Source of the DNA: Aedes albopictus | Lineage: Eukaryota > Arthropoda > Insecta > Diptera > Culicidae | Length of the DNA stretch: 64,000 nucleotides | Assembly (NCBI RefSeq): GCF_035046485.1 | Contig: NC_085137.1 | Coordinates: 497,814,036 to 497,878,035 of the forward strand | Reading direction: 5' to 3' | In this document: positions 22,523 to 34,422 of the stretch, one piece after another | Numbering within the stretch: position 1 is the stretch's first letter | Layout of the letters: each line of letters starts with the position of its first letter | Translations under genes and position numbers: made by a program | The notes under the pieces: generated by a model | What the model saw: the letters and a program-made list of their open reading frames with translations, nothing else | Database searches by the model: none | Told to the model about the DNA's origin: nothing

Positions 22523-25500
22523 CAGGGATGCCAGGTGACATTTTCAAATGTTTTCTCAAGGCACGCTAAAATGTCTTTACATGTCTTCACATGGGGTGTT
22601 TAGTATAAAATTAATGTTAAAAATCAAAATTTATATTGTGTTCTCACTTAGCTTTCTTAGATCCATGGAGATCCTCCAGGAAGTCCCCGGAAACTCTTAC
22701 AGAAGTTCCTTGGGATATTTTCCGAAAGTTTATTGCGAGTTTCTTCAGAATCTCATCGGGAATCCCTTCATGAATTCCTTGAAAACTTTGTCGGGAAATC
22801 CTCCTGTAGATCCTCGGTAATTCCTCCAAGAGTTGCTCGGGATTTCCTCTATAAGTTTGGCAAGAATTCCTTCAGAAGTTTTCCGAAAATTCTTTCAGGA
22901 GCTCCTCAGCATTTTTTTCCAGAAGCTCCTTGGAAATTCCTCAAGAAATTCCTTGGGAATTCTTCCACGAGTTCCTCGGAAATTCCTACAGGAGTTTTCC
23001 GGTATTTCCTCCAGGACTTCATCGGGAACTCCTCTGGGAGATCGTCAGGAATTCCTGCAGCAGTTCCTCGGAAATTCTTCCAGGAGTTTCGGAAATTCCT
23101 GCAGGAGAACCTCGGGAATCCCTCCAGGAAATTCTCATAAATTCCTCCAGGAGTTGCTCGAGAATTACTCCAGGAGAGATCTCCTTCAGTTGATCATCGA
23201 AAAACCCTACAGGAGTTTCTCGGAAATTCTCTCAGGAGATCCATGGGGATCCTTCAGGAAATCGACAAGAATTTCTCAAAAGACCCTCAACAATTCCTCC
23301 AGGAGTTCTTTTAGAATTCCAAGGATCCTCGGGAATTCCTCCAGAAGTTCATCGAGCATTATTTCAGGAATTCCTTGAAAAGTTTCTCGGAAAAGCCTCC
23401 ATGAACTCCTTGGGAATTCCTCTTGGGATTCCCCGGGAATTTTCCGAGGAGTTACATGTTTCTCAAGAATCCCTCCAAGAATTCCACGAGCAGTTTTTCA
23501 TAGTTTCTCGAGGTTCTTTTCGTGCAGTTCCTCGAAAATTCCTCTTGGTCCCCAGAAAACCTACTCCAGGAGTTTCCTGAGAATTCTCGACGATTTCCTG
23601 GAAGTATTCATAGGTATATCCAAATAAATTTCTGATAAACTCCTGAAGCATTTTCCGAAGAAAATGCTAAAGGGATTCTCGACGAACTTCTGGAGGAATT
23701 TCCAAGGAGTTCCAAGAGAAATTCCCAACAAAAACTCCTTTGAGAGTTATTAAGAAACTCCTGGAGGATTTTCCGAAACTCCTAGCAGGTATTCTCCTAA
23801 TGGCATACCCGAGAATCTCTTGGAGAATTTCCGAGGAACTCGAGGAGAAATTCCCGAGGAACTCTGGAAGTGTTCCCGAGTGACTCTAAAAAACTCCTGG
23901 AAAAAATCCGATAAACATCAGAAGGAATTCGCGAGGAACTCCTGGAAGAATTCCGTGTAATACATGGCACAATTTTCCAAGAAATATTCTAGCAACTCTT
24001 ACGGGAATTCTAGAGTATCTCACATAGGAATTCTCAAGGAATTCCTGAGGAACTCCTGAAAAAAATGTTGGTAAACTCCTGGAGGAATTTCCGAGAAACT
24101 TTCGGAGAAAATTCCGAGTAATTCATGTAGAATTTCCCGAGGAACTGCTCGAAGAATTTTCGAGGAACTTCTGAAGTAATTTCCGAGGAACTCCCGGAGA
24201 AATTACGTTGGAACTCCAGAATGAATTCCCGAGGAATTCCTAGCGGAAATCGTGGGGAATTTCTGGTGGAAAACCTGAGGAACTTCTGGGAGAATTACCA
24301 AGGAACTCTTAGAGGAAAGGAATTCCCGAGAAACTCCTTGAAGGAATGCTCGATGAACTTCTGAAGGAATCCCCGAGGAACTCTTGGAGAAATTCTCTTG
24401 GAACTCCAGAATGAACTCCAGAGAAACTCCTGGAGGAAGTCCCGAGGAACTCCTAGATGAATTCCCGAGACACTCCAGGTGGAATTACTAAGAAACTTCT
24501 GAGGAATTTCCGAGGAACTCTTGGAGGATTAGCTGAGGAACCCTTAAAGGAATTCCCGAGGAACTTGGAGAGGAATTTCCAAGGAGCTCCAGAGGAATTC
24601 CCGAGGAACTTCTTGAAAATATTATCGAGCTATTCTTAAAGGTACATATATATTCTCTTGGAACTACTGGAGGAATTTCCGAGGAACAACTGGAAGAAAG
24701 TTTGAGGAACTGCCAAGGAACTCCTGGAGGAATTTCCATGGGAATTTCCGAGGAACTCCTAAAACTCCTAAAGGAATACTCGAGGAAATTCTGATGGAAT
24801 TCCTGAGAAACTCCCGGAGAAATTCCCTTGAATCTCATGGATAAATTCCCGAGGAACTACTGCAAAAGGATTTCTCGAGGAAATCATGGAAGAATTCCCG
24901 AACTCCTGGAGGAATTCCCGAGGAACTCCTAAAGGAATTCTCCAGGAACACCTAATTCTCGAAGAACTCCAGGATGAATTTCCGAGGAACTCCGGTAGGA
25001 ATTTCCGAGGCTCTCATGAAAAAAAAAAATCTGCAAACTCCTGGAGGAATTTCCGAGGAACTTAAAGAATTCCTGAGGTACTCCAGGTGGAATATCCGAA
25101 GTACACCTGGAAGATTTCCTGAGAAACTTTTGAAGAAATTCCTGATGAAATGGCAAATTCCCGTGGAACAGAGATTCTCGAGGGACTACTGGAGAATTAT
25201 TAACAGGCTTGTACAAATCTTCGGACAAGTCTGCGGAAAATTCTGGATGAAGCTCTGTTTAAAATTCAAACGAAGTTCTGGGGAGAATTTCCGAAAGAAA
25301 AAACCTTGGTAAAATTTTAGAAGCAACCTCTGTTTTTGGAGAGTTTTGAAACGGTTAGAGACAACCAAGTTGAATTTCCAGAGGAATTTTGTTGATGGAA
25401 ATTTTATTTTCTATAAACAATTGCAGTTGAAAAATTAATTCAATAGTTCAGTGGTTCATACTTCGTAAAGTTTTCATGAAATGGTGGTCGTCTAATTTTA

Positions 25501-25815
25501 TTCGCATTTTAACCAAAAACTGCTTCAAATTTCCCGCCAATATGAAGACCGAAAAATGAAGAATTTGTATGTTTAAAATTTTCTTGAAAATTTTATCTAC
25601 GAAAATTGAAACGCATTTTATCTGAAATTGATCCAAGATTGGATTATTGGTTTAGATTAACAATATAATTAAATGACAGTTTCCAGCTTTCAAAAGTCTT
25701 TACAAGTCTTCAAAAAATTTGAAATGTTTTCTATATGTCTTCGCAAAAATATATGTCTTCACAGAACTTCAAATGTCTGCAAATTGAAGACAAGTCTTCA
25801 CATCTGGCATCCCTG
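22523..25815. mobile_element. hAT-type non-autonomous element filled by a two-armed minisatellite
   Basis: The ends CAGGGATGCCAG and CTGGCATCCCTG are inverted, and the flanks CTGCTGAC (22515-22522) and CTGTTGAC (25816-25823) match at 7 of 8 bases, fitting hAT. Near both ends are short runs related to CTTTACATGTCTTCACA. The interior is a degenerate minisatellite with a period of roughly 25-30 bases built on GGAATTCCTCCAGGAGTT. About 22670-23640 reads in one polarity and about 23640-25320 in the other. No transposase is visible; open frames inside are repeat translations. Confidence 0.8.
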
Positions 25816-26103
25816 CTGTTGACAGCTATGCTCAGCTGACGGTTTATCCATCAACTGGTGTTGTCTCGTCCTGTGTGGTTCGCATGTTGCACCCTGGTTG
25901 CGCCGTCGTAGGGTTGTACGGAGCTGTGCTAACGAGAACTATTAAAAGTCTGGAACTCAAATCTTGAAAGCAACAAGCATCGGAATGTTGACCGATTCTC
26001 GCAAATTTTTGAATTTTAAATTATCAAATTTATCAGATTTTCATTTTCAACTTTCACAGGAGTTTCAGAAGGGTTCTCGGGGGTTCCCTAGGGCTTCTAA
26101 GGT

Positions 26104-26740
26104 ATAAACATTATAGATACCATAGACTCGCGGAGATGAAGACAATTGTAGACATACGAACTGTCAGATTATGTAGCCCAGTGGTCACCAAACTGCGGTG
26201 CGCGGGCCACATGCGGCCCTTGAGAAGGTTTAGTGCAGCCCGCGATCTGATTTTGAAATATATTAGAAAGATTTTAGAATTAAAAGCAATTTTTTTTTAT
26301 CAAAACCCTTTTAAGTAATAAAGGTACAAATAAACGGAAAGCTATTTTAAATCAATATAATTAACATTAAAAATAATTTTCATCTGCAAAATAATTATGA
26401 CTTTTTCATGAAACATTATTCTGTAGAATAGAAAGGATGACTTGTATGTCGAAGTTAAATCCTGAACCTCTATTAAAATTTGATCAAAACAAATTCTTAA
26501 ATGCCTTGCGGCCCGCAGCCTTCTTGTAAAATTCAATTGTGGCCCACGTAGACAGTAAGCCTGATGACCACTGATGTAGCCAAACGAACATGACTTCATG
26601 ATTTCAATAGCGACAATGAATTACGTGACGTCATATTCAAACGGTACACTCTAAATTCACGGCAAAACACACTGAAATCGTTTTGCTCAACCATGTCTTA
26701 GCGAGTCTATGGCATCTATAGTGTCTATATTCTAGGGTTT
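26104..26740. mobile_element. Palindromic MITE interrupted by a hAT MITE
   Basis: Inverted ends share ATAGATACCATAGACTCGC (left, about 26114) and GCGAGTCTATGGCATCTATA (right, about 26702). The hAT copy 26179-26573 sits inside. The outer boundary is approximate; no target duplication was resolved. Confidence 0.5.
26179..26573. mobile_element. hAT MITE, CAGTGGTCACCAAACTG ends
   Basis: 395 bp, with ends CAGTGGTCACC and GATGACCACTG and perfect 8-bp duplications ATGTAGCC (26171-26178 and 26574-26581). GCGGCCC-type subterminal sequence on both sides (near 26213 and 26508) is typical of hAT relatives. No coding capacity. Confidence 0.9.
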
Positions 26741-26887
26741 CTTATAGATACGACTGTGATATGTTGATTCGGGGCAATGGCTTTCAGTCTGTTTCAATTC
26801 ATAACGGATTCTTATGTTTACATCCGACGTTTCGGCCACATTTATTGTGTCTTCTTCTTAGGAATTAACAAATGGCCGTTTTATCGT

Positions 26888-27360
26888 TAAGGCGAAACTG
26901 GAAGCATTTCCTCACTTTTTGGTTTTTGATTTTTTATTAAATAACGAAGCAATATTTTCAAAATCGGGTTTCGTGCACATGTGGAGTATGGATCAAGGTA
27001 TCTTCTGAATTTTTTTCAGATGGAAAATGTTTTCATTTTTTGCAGAAACCATTTCTGGACAAACATTTGAAAAGGGCCTATCTGCTTTGCGTAAACAAAC
27101 ATGTTTTTGTCTCTGTAGGGCCCATCTGCATCCACCCACGCACATCAACACCCTTATCAGAAAGAGTGTTCTTCAAGCTATCTCTTAAGGGTGTTGATGT
27201 GCGTGGGTGGATGCAGATGGGCCCTGCAGAGACAGAAACATGTTTGTTTACAAAAAGCAGATAGGCCCTTTTCAAATGTTCGTCCAGATTTTTAAACAAA
27301 ATTTCACAACAAAAAAAAATGGTTTCTGCAAAAACGAAAAACATTTTCCACCTGGAAAAA
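26888..27360. mobile_element. TTAA MITE relative, interrupted and truncated
   Basis: The left half, from TTAAGGCGAAACTGG (26889), matches the intact element at 43443-43782. After about 27055 a 290-bp palindrome (27056-27295, with AAAGGGCCTATCTGC and CCCATCTGCATCCACCC arms around 27155-27190) intervenes. The right half resumes with GGTTTCTGCAAAAACG (27321) and stops near 27360 without its TTAA end. Confidence 0.6.
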
Positions 27361-27456
27361 AATCATTGGAACGCCCTTGAAACTCCATGTAGTGCTCCTG
27401 AAACTGCCTGAATCTCGCTGAAACACCTCTGAAAAACATTGAAACCCCTTTGAACG

Positions 27457-27590
27457 CTCGTGCAGTTAGCACCGTCAGTGGCCTTGGAGTGTGGGTTCGA
27501 TCCCCGCTTCAGTCGGTGAAAACTTTTCGTAATGTTGAAAATTCTCCACTGGATCACTGGGTGTTGTGTGTTGTCTGTTGCTTCATGTTA
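27457..27590 (+). repeat. tRNA-derived SINE fragment (family 2)
   Basis: A box-B-like GGGTTCGATCCCCGC (27490-27504) follows a degenerate tRNA-like head. Downstream GGTGAAAACTTTTCGT and TCCACTGG match the minus-strand element at 40945-41155. The 3' end is not clear. Confidence 0.55.
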
Positions 27591-28141
27591 GGGTTCCGGG
27601 CCATTTAGCCGAATGCCGTTTGGCCGAAAAATGAATGAAGAACTCAAGTGACCATGCCACTGCACAATGATCCACGAACCAGATTTTACGAGGAAAGATG
27701 CATTCAGCGCCTTCTTATGATTTTCTAGATTAATATGGTCTTCTACAAAGTTGTTTCTAAAAATAAGGCCCTGTTTTCAATATACATGAAAATTAGGGTG
27801 GTCCATATTTTCAAAGAATTGGGAACCAAACTTTTTTATTTGCAAGAATAACTATATACATTCTTCGGGATAGTTGTAGATCTATAAATTTTGAGCAACT
27901 TTGCTGATGACACTTTTTATGTAGCTTTAAAATTGAACGATCTAGAGATATTTTTCTGAATAAGCTTAGGGTGGTTCAAGAAAAACCGGTTTTCTGGCGT
28001 TAACTTTCCAGTTTCAATTTTTCATCAAAGTCACCCAAGAAACACTTTTAGAGCATTTAAAGACGCGTCTTTTGGTGCGCTGAGATGGTCGTTATCTTTT
28101 TTGGTTCAAAAGTTACAGGCATTTTTCTTCAAAAATCCAGA

Positions 28142-28284
28142 GGGGGTGACACTAGTTTTGCCAAGCCAAAAAACCTCAAAACAAGCCGAAAAAAGACCAA
28201 AAAAGTCGCTAAAACCCGCAAAACTTTGTGGGTTTTTTCGTCTGTTTTCGACTTATTTTGGCAACACTAGTGTCGCCCCCCTTA
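28142..28284. mobile_element. Small MITE-like palindrome
   Basis: Ends GGGGGTGACACTAGTTTTGCC and GGCAACACTAGTGTCGCCCCC pair as inverted repeats about 140 bp apart. Present in only one arm of the surrounding foldback, so it is a later insertion. Confidence 0.5.
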
Positions 28285-28429
28285 AAAATCATAGTTTTTT
28301 TAAAAAGGGTTTATGATGGGTTGGGGCAAGCATAAAAAATATCTTTTGCCCGCATTCAAAAGAAGAAATGTTGTTATAAAACATATCAAAAAATTAGAAG
28401 GGTGTTATTTTTGTAACTCAAGTGAAAAA

Positions 28430-28632
28430 TGCTTGAAAAGTGCCTATTTTTTCTAGAGGAGAGGGAAACATCAGAACACATCCTCTGCTATTGCAGTGCA
28501 CTCACTCAACGTAGGTTCAAAGTTCTCAACAAGCCCTTTTTAGGGCCTGCTGACATATGGATCTTATCTCCCAAGGACGTGGTTGGCTTCATAAAGCTAG
28601 TCTCGCCAGAATGGGGGAGTCACATACTGTAA
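28430..28632 (+). pseudogene. Fragment of non-LTR retrotransposon C-terminus
   Basis: An open segment contains ETSEHILCYCSALTQRR and PADIWILSPKDVVGFI, typical of the Cys/His-rich extreme C-terminus of ORF2 in LOA/I/Jockey-type elements. It lies in the loop of the 27662-29274 foldback, so the foldback may have captured it. There are no other retrotransposon domains around it. Confidence 0.55.
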
Positions 28633-29552
28633 CTCAGGATATCTATTCATCAATAATAGATGGTCTTGAGTTCAGTCGATACCAAGGTATCTCAGTAACA
28701 AAGATGATACTGATATAACTTGCGTACCTCACAGCAAAAGGGTATATCACAATAGTTCTAAAATCTGGACGCAGTGATCTTCAATCGACAAACGAGAGAG
28801 AACCCATCATAAACCTTAAAAAAAAAAAACTATGATTTTTTAAGAACGACCATCTCAGCGCACGAAACAACGCGTCTTTAAATGCTGTACAAGTGTTTCT
28901 TGGGCGACTTTGATGAAAAATCAAAACTGAAAAAGTCAACGTCAGAAAACCGGTTTTTCTTGAGTCATCCTAAGCTTATTCAGAAAAATACCTCTAGATC
29001 GGTCAATTTTAAAGCTACATAAAAAGTGTCTTCAGTACAGTTGCTCAAAATTAATAGATCTACAATCTACAAAGAATGTATACAGTTATTCTTGCAAATA
29101 AATAAATTGATTAGCAATTTCTTTGAATATATGGATCACCCTAATTTTCATGCACATTTTAAAGAGGGCCTTATTATTAGGGACAACTTTGTAGAAGACC
29201 ATATTTGCCTGAAAACTAATTTGAAGGCGTTAAATGCATCTTTCCTCGTAAATCTGGTTCGTGGACCACTGTGCACTGTTTTCCGCCTCAGTATAACTCG
29301 AAAGAACAGCCTATGATTCTGATGATGATTAACCTGGGCTTGTTAGGGGAATATCTGTAAATAAAAGAAAATCGGGTTAAGTACGGTTCCTTTGAATTCC
29401 ACTAAGAATTTGCATCCTTTGACAGATACGTATTTCGACCTCAACTGTAAGGTCGTCTTCAGTGTCTTGTACTTGACTCGACTGAAGAGATCCATCGCAT
29501 TCTACACGTCTCATACATCATAGGTAAAAATAATAGGTAGCTTAATCTAGGT

Positions 29553-29600
<48 letters not shown>

Positions 29601-29730
29601 CGAGCATGCAAAAACTTATATCTATATTAACCTCCACCATAGAATAGGTAAAAATTTCCCTCCACCACCGAATAGGTACATTTCCCACCAGCACAGGATA
29701 GGTAAACAAAGTTCATGTATCACAGGTACA

Positions 29731-31437
29731 TTATGAGACGCACGCCATACGAGAGTGCTTAGGGGGTAATAATTTGAAAAGCCACGAACTTCCATTGCCT
29801 TGATCCTTATTCAACAGCGTGTTAGGTACCTGTTTGTATATCTCTAGACTCTCAGCAACGTCCAATTTCCAAGGTGAAGTTACATTTCGCAAAATTTGAA
29901 TATCCTCTGTAGTTACAGGGTGGCCCTCCTCAAAGACATGTTCAGCAACTTTCGACCTGAAATCGTATTCCAAACCTCTATTCACTGTCCTCTGCGCCTT
30001 TCCCACTTCCGCCATATGTTCCCTGAATCTAACCTCCAAAGACCGTTTTGTTTGACCAACGTAGACCTTATCACAATGGGAGCAACTGATTTTGTAAACG
30101 CCAGCCTTGTTTAGGGTGTTGACAGGATCCTTTGTAGAGCCTAATGAAGTCTTCAACTGATTGCTTCTGCTAGAAAATACTAAATCGATTCCGAAATTTC
30201 TGAACCTAGAACGTAAATTATTAGTGATGTGTTGATCGAAGGGGACTGATACTCGCTTCAAAGATTCTGAAATAGGGGTAAGAGTTGTTAGGGATCCTCG
30301 ATATCGCAACCTCTCCTTTTTGTCAATGATGGCCTGAATTGTCCTCTCCTTATATCCGTTGATTTTCGCTGTTTCGAATATGTGAGTGAGTTCCTTATTC
30401 TTCCCGTCATCGCTTAGAGGTAGAGTCTGCATTCGGTGAACCATGTGGTGAAAAGCTGCCATCTTATGTTGGAAGGAGTGATTCGACGAATAGGGGATGA
30501 CACGCATGGTATTGGTAGGTTTCCTGTAAATCTCGAATTCGAACGACGAAATGTCTTCCCTCTTAACTAATAGATCCAAAAATGGAAGTTTTCCCTCCTT
30601 TTCTTCCTCGTGAGTGAACCTGATATCCTTATGTACATTGTTGATGACCTCTAGAACCTTAGATAAAGCTTCCCGTTTGATCACACTGAAAATATCGTCG
30701 ACGTACCTCCACCATTTCTCCGGAAGTAAACCTTGCTCCTTAAGCTTGGTTTCTAAATTTGCCATGAAAAGCTCGCATAAAAATGGGGATAGGGGATTTC
30801 CCATGGGGGCACCTTTGGTCTGCTTGTAGAACTGTCCACGGAATTGGAAGTAATTCTCATCCATGCACAGTCTGGCCAAACGTAAATAAGTCCTAACTTT
30901 TCCTTTCCAAGCTGCGTCAGACTTTTGGGGTAGTAACCAATCCTCGAGAAGATTAAGAGCATCCTTTACAGGGACACTTGGGAATAGTGCTGCGACGTCG
31001 AAAGAAACCATAATCTCGTCCTCCTTGATGGTTCCTGATTCCAACAACTTTTGGGTGAATTCCTGAGTGTTTTTGACCGAACTGGTGGGGAAGGGTTTTG
31101 GCATACTTTGGAACTCTTGAACTAACCATTTAGCCAATTTGTGGGTAGGGGATCCTTCAGCTGAAATAATCTCTCGCATCTCTTGACCGGGTTTGTGAAT
31201 TTTAGGAAGACCTTTGATCCGCGGAAGAATGGGATTTGCTTCCTTCAAACGAGCCTCTCCGATGATGGGTTTACAGTCTTTCAGGGTCTTGTCTGTCAGC
31301 CTTATTAGTCCGGGTAGTGGATCTACTCGTAGATGTCTGTATGGTCCTTCGTTAATCTTCTTCTCCATCTGTTCGTCGTAGTCCTTCTTGTCCATAATAA
31401 CAACCGCGTTACCTTTGTCTGCCTTCATGTAAAACAC
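29731..31437 (-). pseudogene. Penelope-like RT with GIY-YIG endonuclease, 5'-truncated copy
   Basis: The open frame of about 568 residues starts inside the RT domain: ADKGNAVVIMDKKDY lies at its N-terminus, where full-length proteins of the family have about 200 further residues. RT motifs follow: SFDVAALFPSVPV, KGAPMGNPLSP and the YVDD box at about residue 245. A linker leads to the C-terminal GIY-YIG nuclease (GVYKISCSHCDKVYVGQT at about residue 448, then RFREHM). RT and nuclease together carry out insertion of the family. The frame is intact but has no true start codon, so no functional protein is expected from this copy alone. Confidence 0.88.
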
Positions 31438-31456
31438 TCAGGAATTCACCCAAAAG

Positions 31457-32773
31457 TTGTTGGAATCAGGAACCATCAAGGAGGACGAGATTATGGTTTC
31501 TTTCGACGTCGCAGCACTATTCCCAAGTGTCCCTGTAAAGGATGCTCTTAATCTTCTCGAGGATTGGTTACTACCCCAAAAGTCTGACGCAGCTTGGAAA
31601 GGAAAAGTTAGGACTTATTTACGTTTGGCCAGACTGTGCATGGATGAGAATTACTTCCAATTCCGTGGACAGTTCTACAAGCAGACCAAAGGTGCCCCCA
31701 TGGGAAATCCCCTATCCCCATTTTTATGCGAGCTTTTCATGGCAAATTTAGAAACCAAGCTTAAGGAGCAAGGTTTACTTCCGGAGAAATGGTGGAGGTA
31801 CGTCGACGATATTTTCAGTGTGATCAAACGGGAAGCTTTATCTAAGGTTCTAGAGGTCATCAACAATGTACATAAGGATATCAGGTTCACTCACGAGGAA
31901 GAAAAGGAGGGAAAACTTCCATTTTTGGATCTATTAGTTAAGAGGGAAGACATTTCGTCGTTCGAATTCGAGATTTACAGGAAACCTACCAATACCATGC
32001 GTGTCATCCCCTATTCGTCGAATCACTCCTTCCAACATAAGATGGCAGCTTTTCACCACATGGTTCACCGAATGCAGACTCTACCTCTAAGCGATGACGG
32101 GAAGAATAAGGAACTCACTCACATATTCGAAACAGCGAAAATCAACGGATATAAGGAGAGGACAATTCAGGCCATCATTGACAAAAAGGAGAGGTTGCGA
32201 TATCGAGGATCCCTAACAACTCTTACCCCTATTTCAGAATCTTTGAAGCGAGTATCAGTCCCCTTCGATCAACACATCACTAATAATTTACGTTCTAGGT
32301 TCAGAAATTTCGGAATCGATTTAGTATTTTCTAGCAGAAGCAATCAGTTGAAGACTTCATTAGGCTCTACAAAGGATCCTGTCAACACCCTAAACAAGGC
32401 TGGCGTTTACAAAATCAGTTGCTCCCATTGTGATAAGGTCTACGTTGGTCAAACAAAACGGTCTTTGGAGGTTAGATTCAGGGAACATATGGCGGAAGTG
32501 GGAAAGGCGCAGAGGACAGTGAATAGAGGTTTGGAATACGATTTCAGGTCGAAAGTTGCTGAACATGTCTTTGAGGAGGGCCACCCTGTAACTACAGAGG
32601 ATATTCAAATTTTGCGAAATGTAACTTCACCTTGGAAATTGGACGTTGCTGAGAGTCTAGAGATATACAAACAGGTACCTAACACGCTGTTGAATAAGGA
32701 TCAAGGCAATGGAAGTTCGTGGCTTTTCAAATTATTACCCCCTAAGCACTCTCGTATGGCGTGCGTCTCATAA
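31457..32773 (+). pseudogene. Penelope-like RT with GIY-YIG endonuclease, shorter inverted copy
   Basis: The 438-residue frame is identical to the last 438 residues of the minus-strand copy. It begins just before the first catalytic Asp motif (SFDVAALF), includes YVDD at about residue 115 and GIY-YIG at about residue 318, and ends at the same stop. It is truncated 130 residues further than its partner. The identity between copies suggests that both derive from one recent integration event, not from two old ones. Confidence 0.88.
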
Positions 32774-32903
32774 TGTACCTGTGATACATGAACTTTGTTT
32801 ACCTATCCTGTGCTGGTGGGAAATGTACCTATTCGGTGGTGGAGGGAAATTTTTACCTATTCTATGGTGGAGGTTAATATAGATATAAGTTTTTGCATGC
32901 TCG

Positions 32904-32947
<44 letters not shown>

Positions 32948-33198
32948 ACCTAGATTAAGCTACCTATTATTTTTACCTATGATGTATGAGACGTGTAGAA
33001 TGCGATGGATCTCTTCAGTCGAGTCAAGTACAAGACACTGAAGACGACCTTACAGTTGAGGTCGAAATACGTATCTGTCAAAGGATGCAAATTCTTAGTG
33101 GAATTCAAAGGAACCGTACTTAACCCGATTTTCTTTTATTTAGCCTATGATTCAAATATGGAAAAATCTTTGATAACATATAGGCAGTTCCAACGCTT

Positions 33199-33606
33199 AT
33201 ATCCCTTTCGTGACGAACCAGCACAATTGTGCTGTTGAGCAACAGGTTTGTATATTTTTTCATCTGTTTAGACTTTGTTTAAAGTGACGTAAACTGTTTC
33301 CATAATTCATCCATAACTTATACTTGTATGTGTGTAAACAAACTTTTATTTACGTTGCCTGTGGGATTTCCCACAACAAGGTACACACAAAGTGGACAAC
33401 CGTAAACATAAAAAAATCGCATATTTTTTTTAATTTCTGATTTATCTAGATAGTCAAAGCCAAAAATCGGAAGATAAAGAGTAGTTCTTTCAAATGAGGA
33501 AAAATGATTGTTGTTTTGTTGGGGAATCTAAGAGTTCTGGAGAGCCAAAATTGAGCCATTTATTTGAAAATTTTACTTTTTTTGTGCTCTGGTCCGAAAG
33601 GGATAT
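33199..33606. mobile_element. MITE-like palindrome, ATATCCCTTTCG ends
   Basis: Ends ATATCCCTTTCG and CGAAAGGGATAT are inverted and the next bases (ACCAG...ACAA against TTGTGCT...TGGT) also pair. Interior AT-rich. No target duplication found. Confidence 0.5.
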
Positions 33607-33765
33607 GGCAACTAGAAACCATTGCCAATGATTAAAAGAAGGAAATATTTCTGATGATCATAATAACATAATAACAGTTGGAATGTCAAAAACTTCTTCA
33701 AATGGCGTTCGGCCAAACGACACTTGGCCAAACGGCATTCGGCCAAATGGCCGGACACCCCTGAG

Positions 33766-34235
33766 ACCGAGACCCCCTGAAACCCGCTGAATCACCCTGG
33801 AACGTCCCTGAAACCCCATGGAATGCCCTTTGGGACACCGCTGGAACACCCTCAAAACGCCGAGAAACCTCCTGGAATGCCCCTGATACTTCGTGGAACG
33901 TCCTAGAAAACCCTTGAAACCCCTTGAAACCCGCTGAAACACTCTGAAATGTTCCGCTTGAACCCTCTGGAACACTCCTGAAACTCCTTTGATCGCCTTC
34001 GAAACCCCTTGAAATTCACAGGAACGCTCCTAAAACCGTCCGAATTTCGCTGAAAAACCTTGTAACGTCCCTGAAACCCAAAAGAACACTTCTGTAGCCC
34101 CTTGAAAACCGCTGAAACGCTTCTGAAACTCCGATAAACCGACTGGAACACCCTGGAGCATTCTTGAAACCCCATGAGACGCCCCCAAAGAATTCTTAAA
34201 CCTCCTGGAGTTCAGAAATCACCTGGAATATCATG
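33766..34235. repeat. CCTGAAACCCC minisatellite
   Basis: Degenerate units of about 20-24 bases built on CCCTGAAACCCCTTGAAACG. A shorter stretch of the same repeat lies at 27365-27455, on the other side of the 27597-33765 composite. Frames across it are repeat translations. Confidence 0.7.
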
Positions 34236-34422
34236 GAAACGAACATGCGAACACTTAGAACTTTTCCAGAACTACTCTAAGGTTTTCTCAAGAAGATCCA
34301 TCTGTAATTTCTTGGTTATCTCTAGGAGTTCAATGAGAATTTTTCGAAGAAAGAGTTTTCTGACCCCCTGAGATCACTGCAGGAATTCCTTCTCGGATAA
34401 ACCCAGATGCTTTCCTTTTTAA

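Larger units (their letters stand above)
27662..29274. mobile_element. 1.6-kb foldback element
   Basis: The inverted ends are GCACAATGATCCACGAACC and GGTTCGTGGACCACTGTGC. Arms of about 430 bp pair well (for example CTCAGCGCAC near 28855 against GTGCGCTGAG near 28077). The left arm carries a 140-bp palindrome (28142-28284) absent from the right arm, and the loop holds a retrotransposon fragment. A possible 3-bp ACT duplication is too short to trust. Confidence 0.7.
29320..33141. mobile_element. Head-to-head Penelope-like element pair with one target duplication
   Basis: The whole block is flanked by 12-bp copies of AGCCTATGATTC (29308-29319 and 33142-33153), so it integrated as one unit. It consists of a 38-bp tag (29320-29357, starting TGATGATGATTAACC), a minus-strand copy (29358-31430) and a plus-strand copy (31431-33141). 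The arms 29358-31073 and 31431-33141 look identical except that the T/A run is 46 bases on the left and 42 on the right. The 357 bp between them (31074-31430) exist only in the minus copy, which is longer at its 5' side. Both 3' ends point outward. Confidence 0.88.
27597..33765. mobile_element. Composite bounded by GGCCATTTGGCC-type inverted ends
   Basis: The left end (27597-27640) and the right end (about 33705-33765) are inverted copies of a sequence containing GCCGAATGCCGTTTGGCC. Inside lie a 1.6-kb foldback, a head-to-head Penelope pair and a small palindrome, all with independent ends. No target duplication was found for the outer pair, so they may be two separate fragments of one repeat family. 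Confidence 0.4.

Noticed and set aside
22548..25312. Many Ser/Pro/Arg-rich open frames of 60-180 codons
   Set aside because: Translations of the AGGAATTCCT minisatellite; open in several frames on both strands, as expected of a repeat whose unit lacks stops.
33658..34175. Open frames on the minus strand rich in FQRxSR motifs
   Set aside because: Translation of the CCTGAAACCCC minisatellite.
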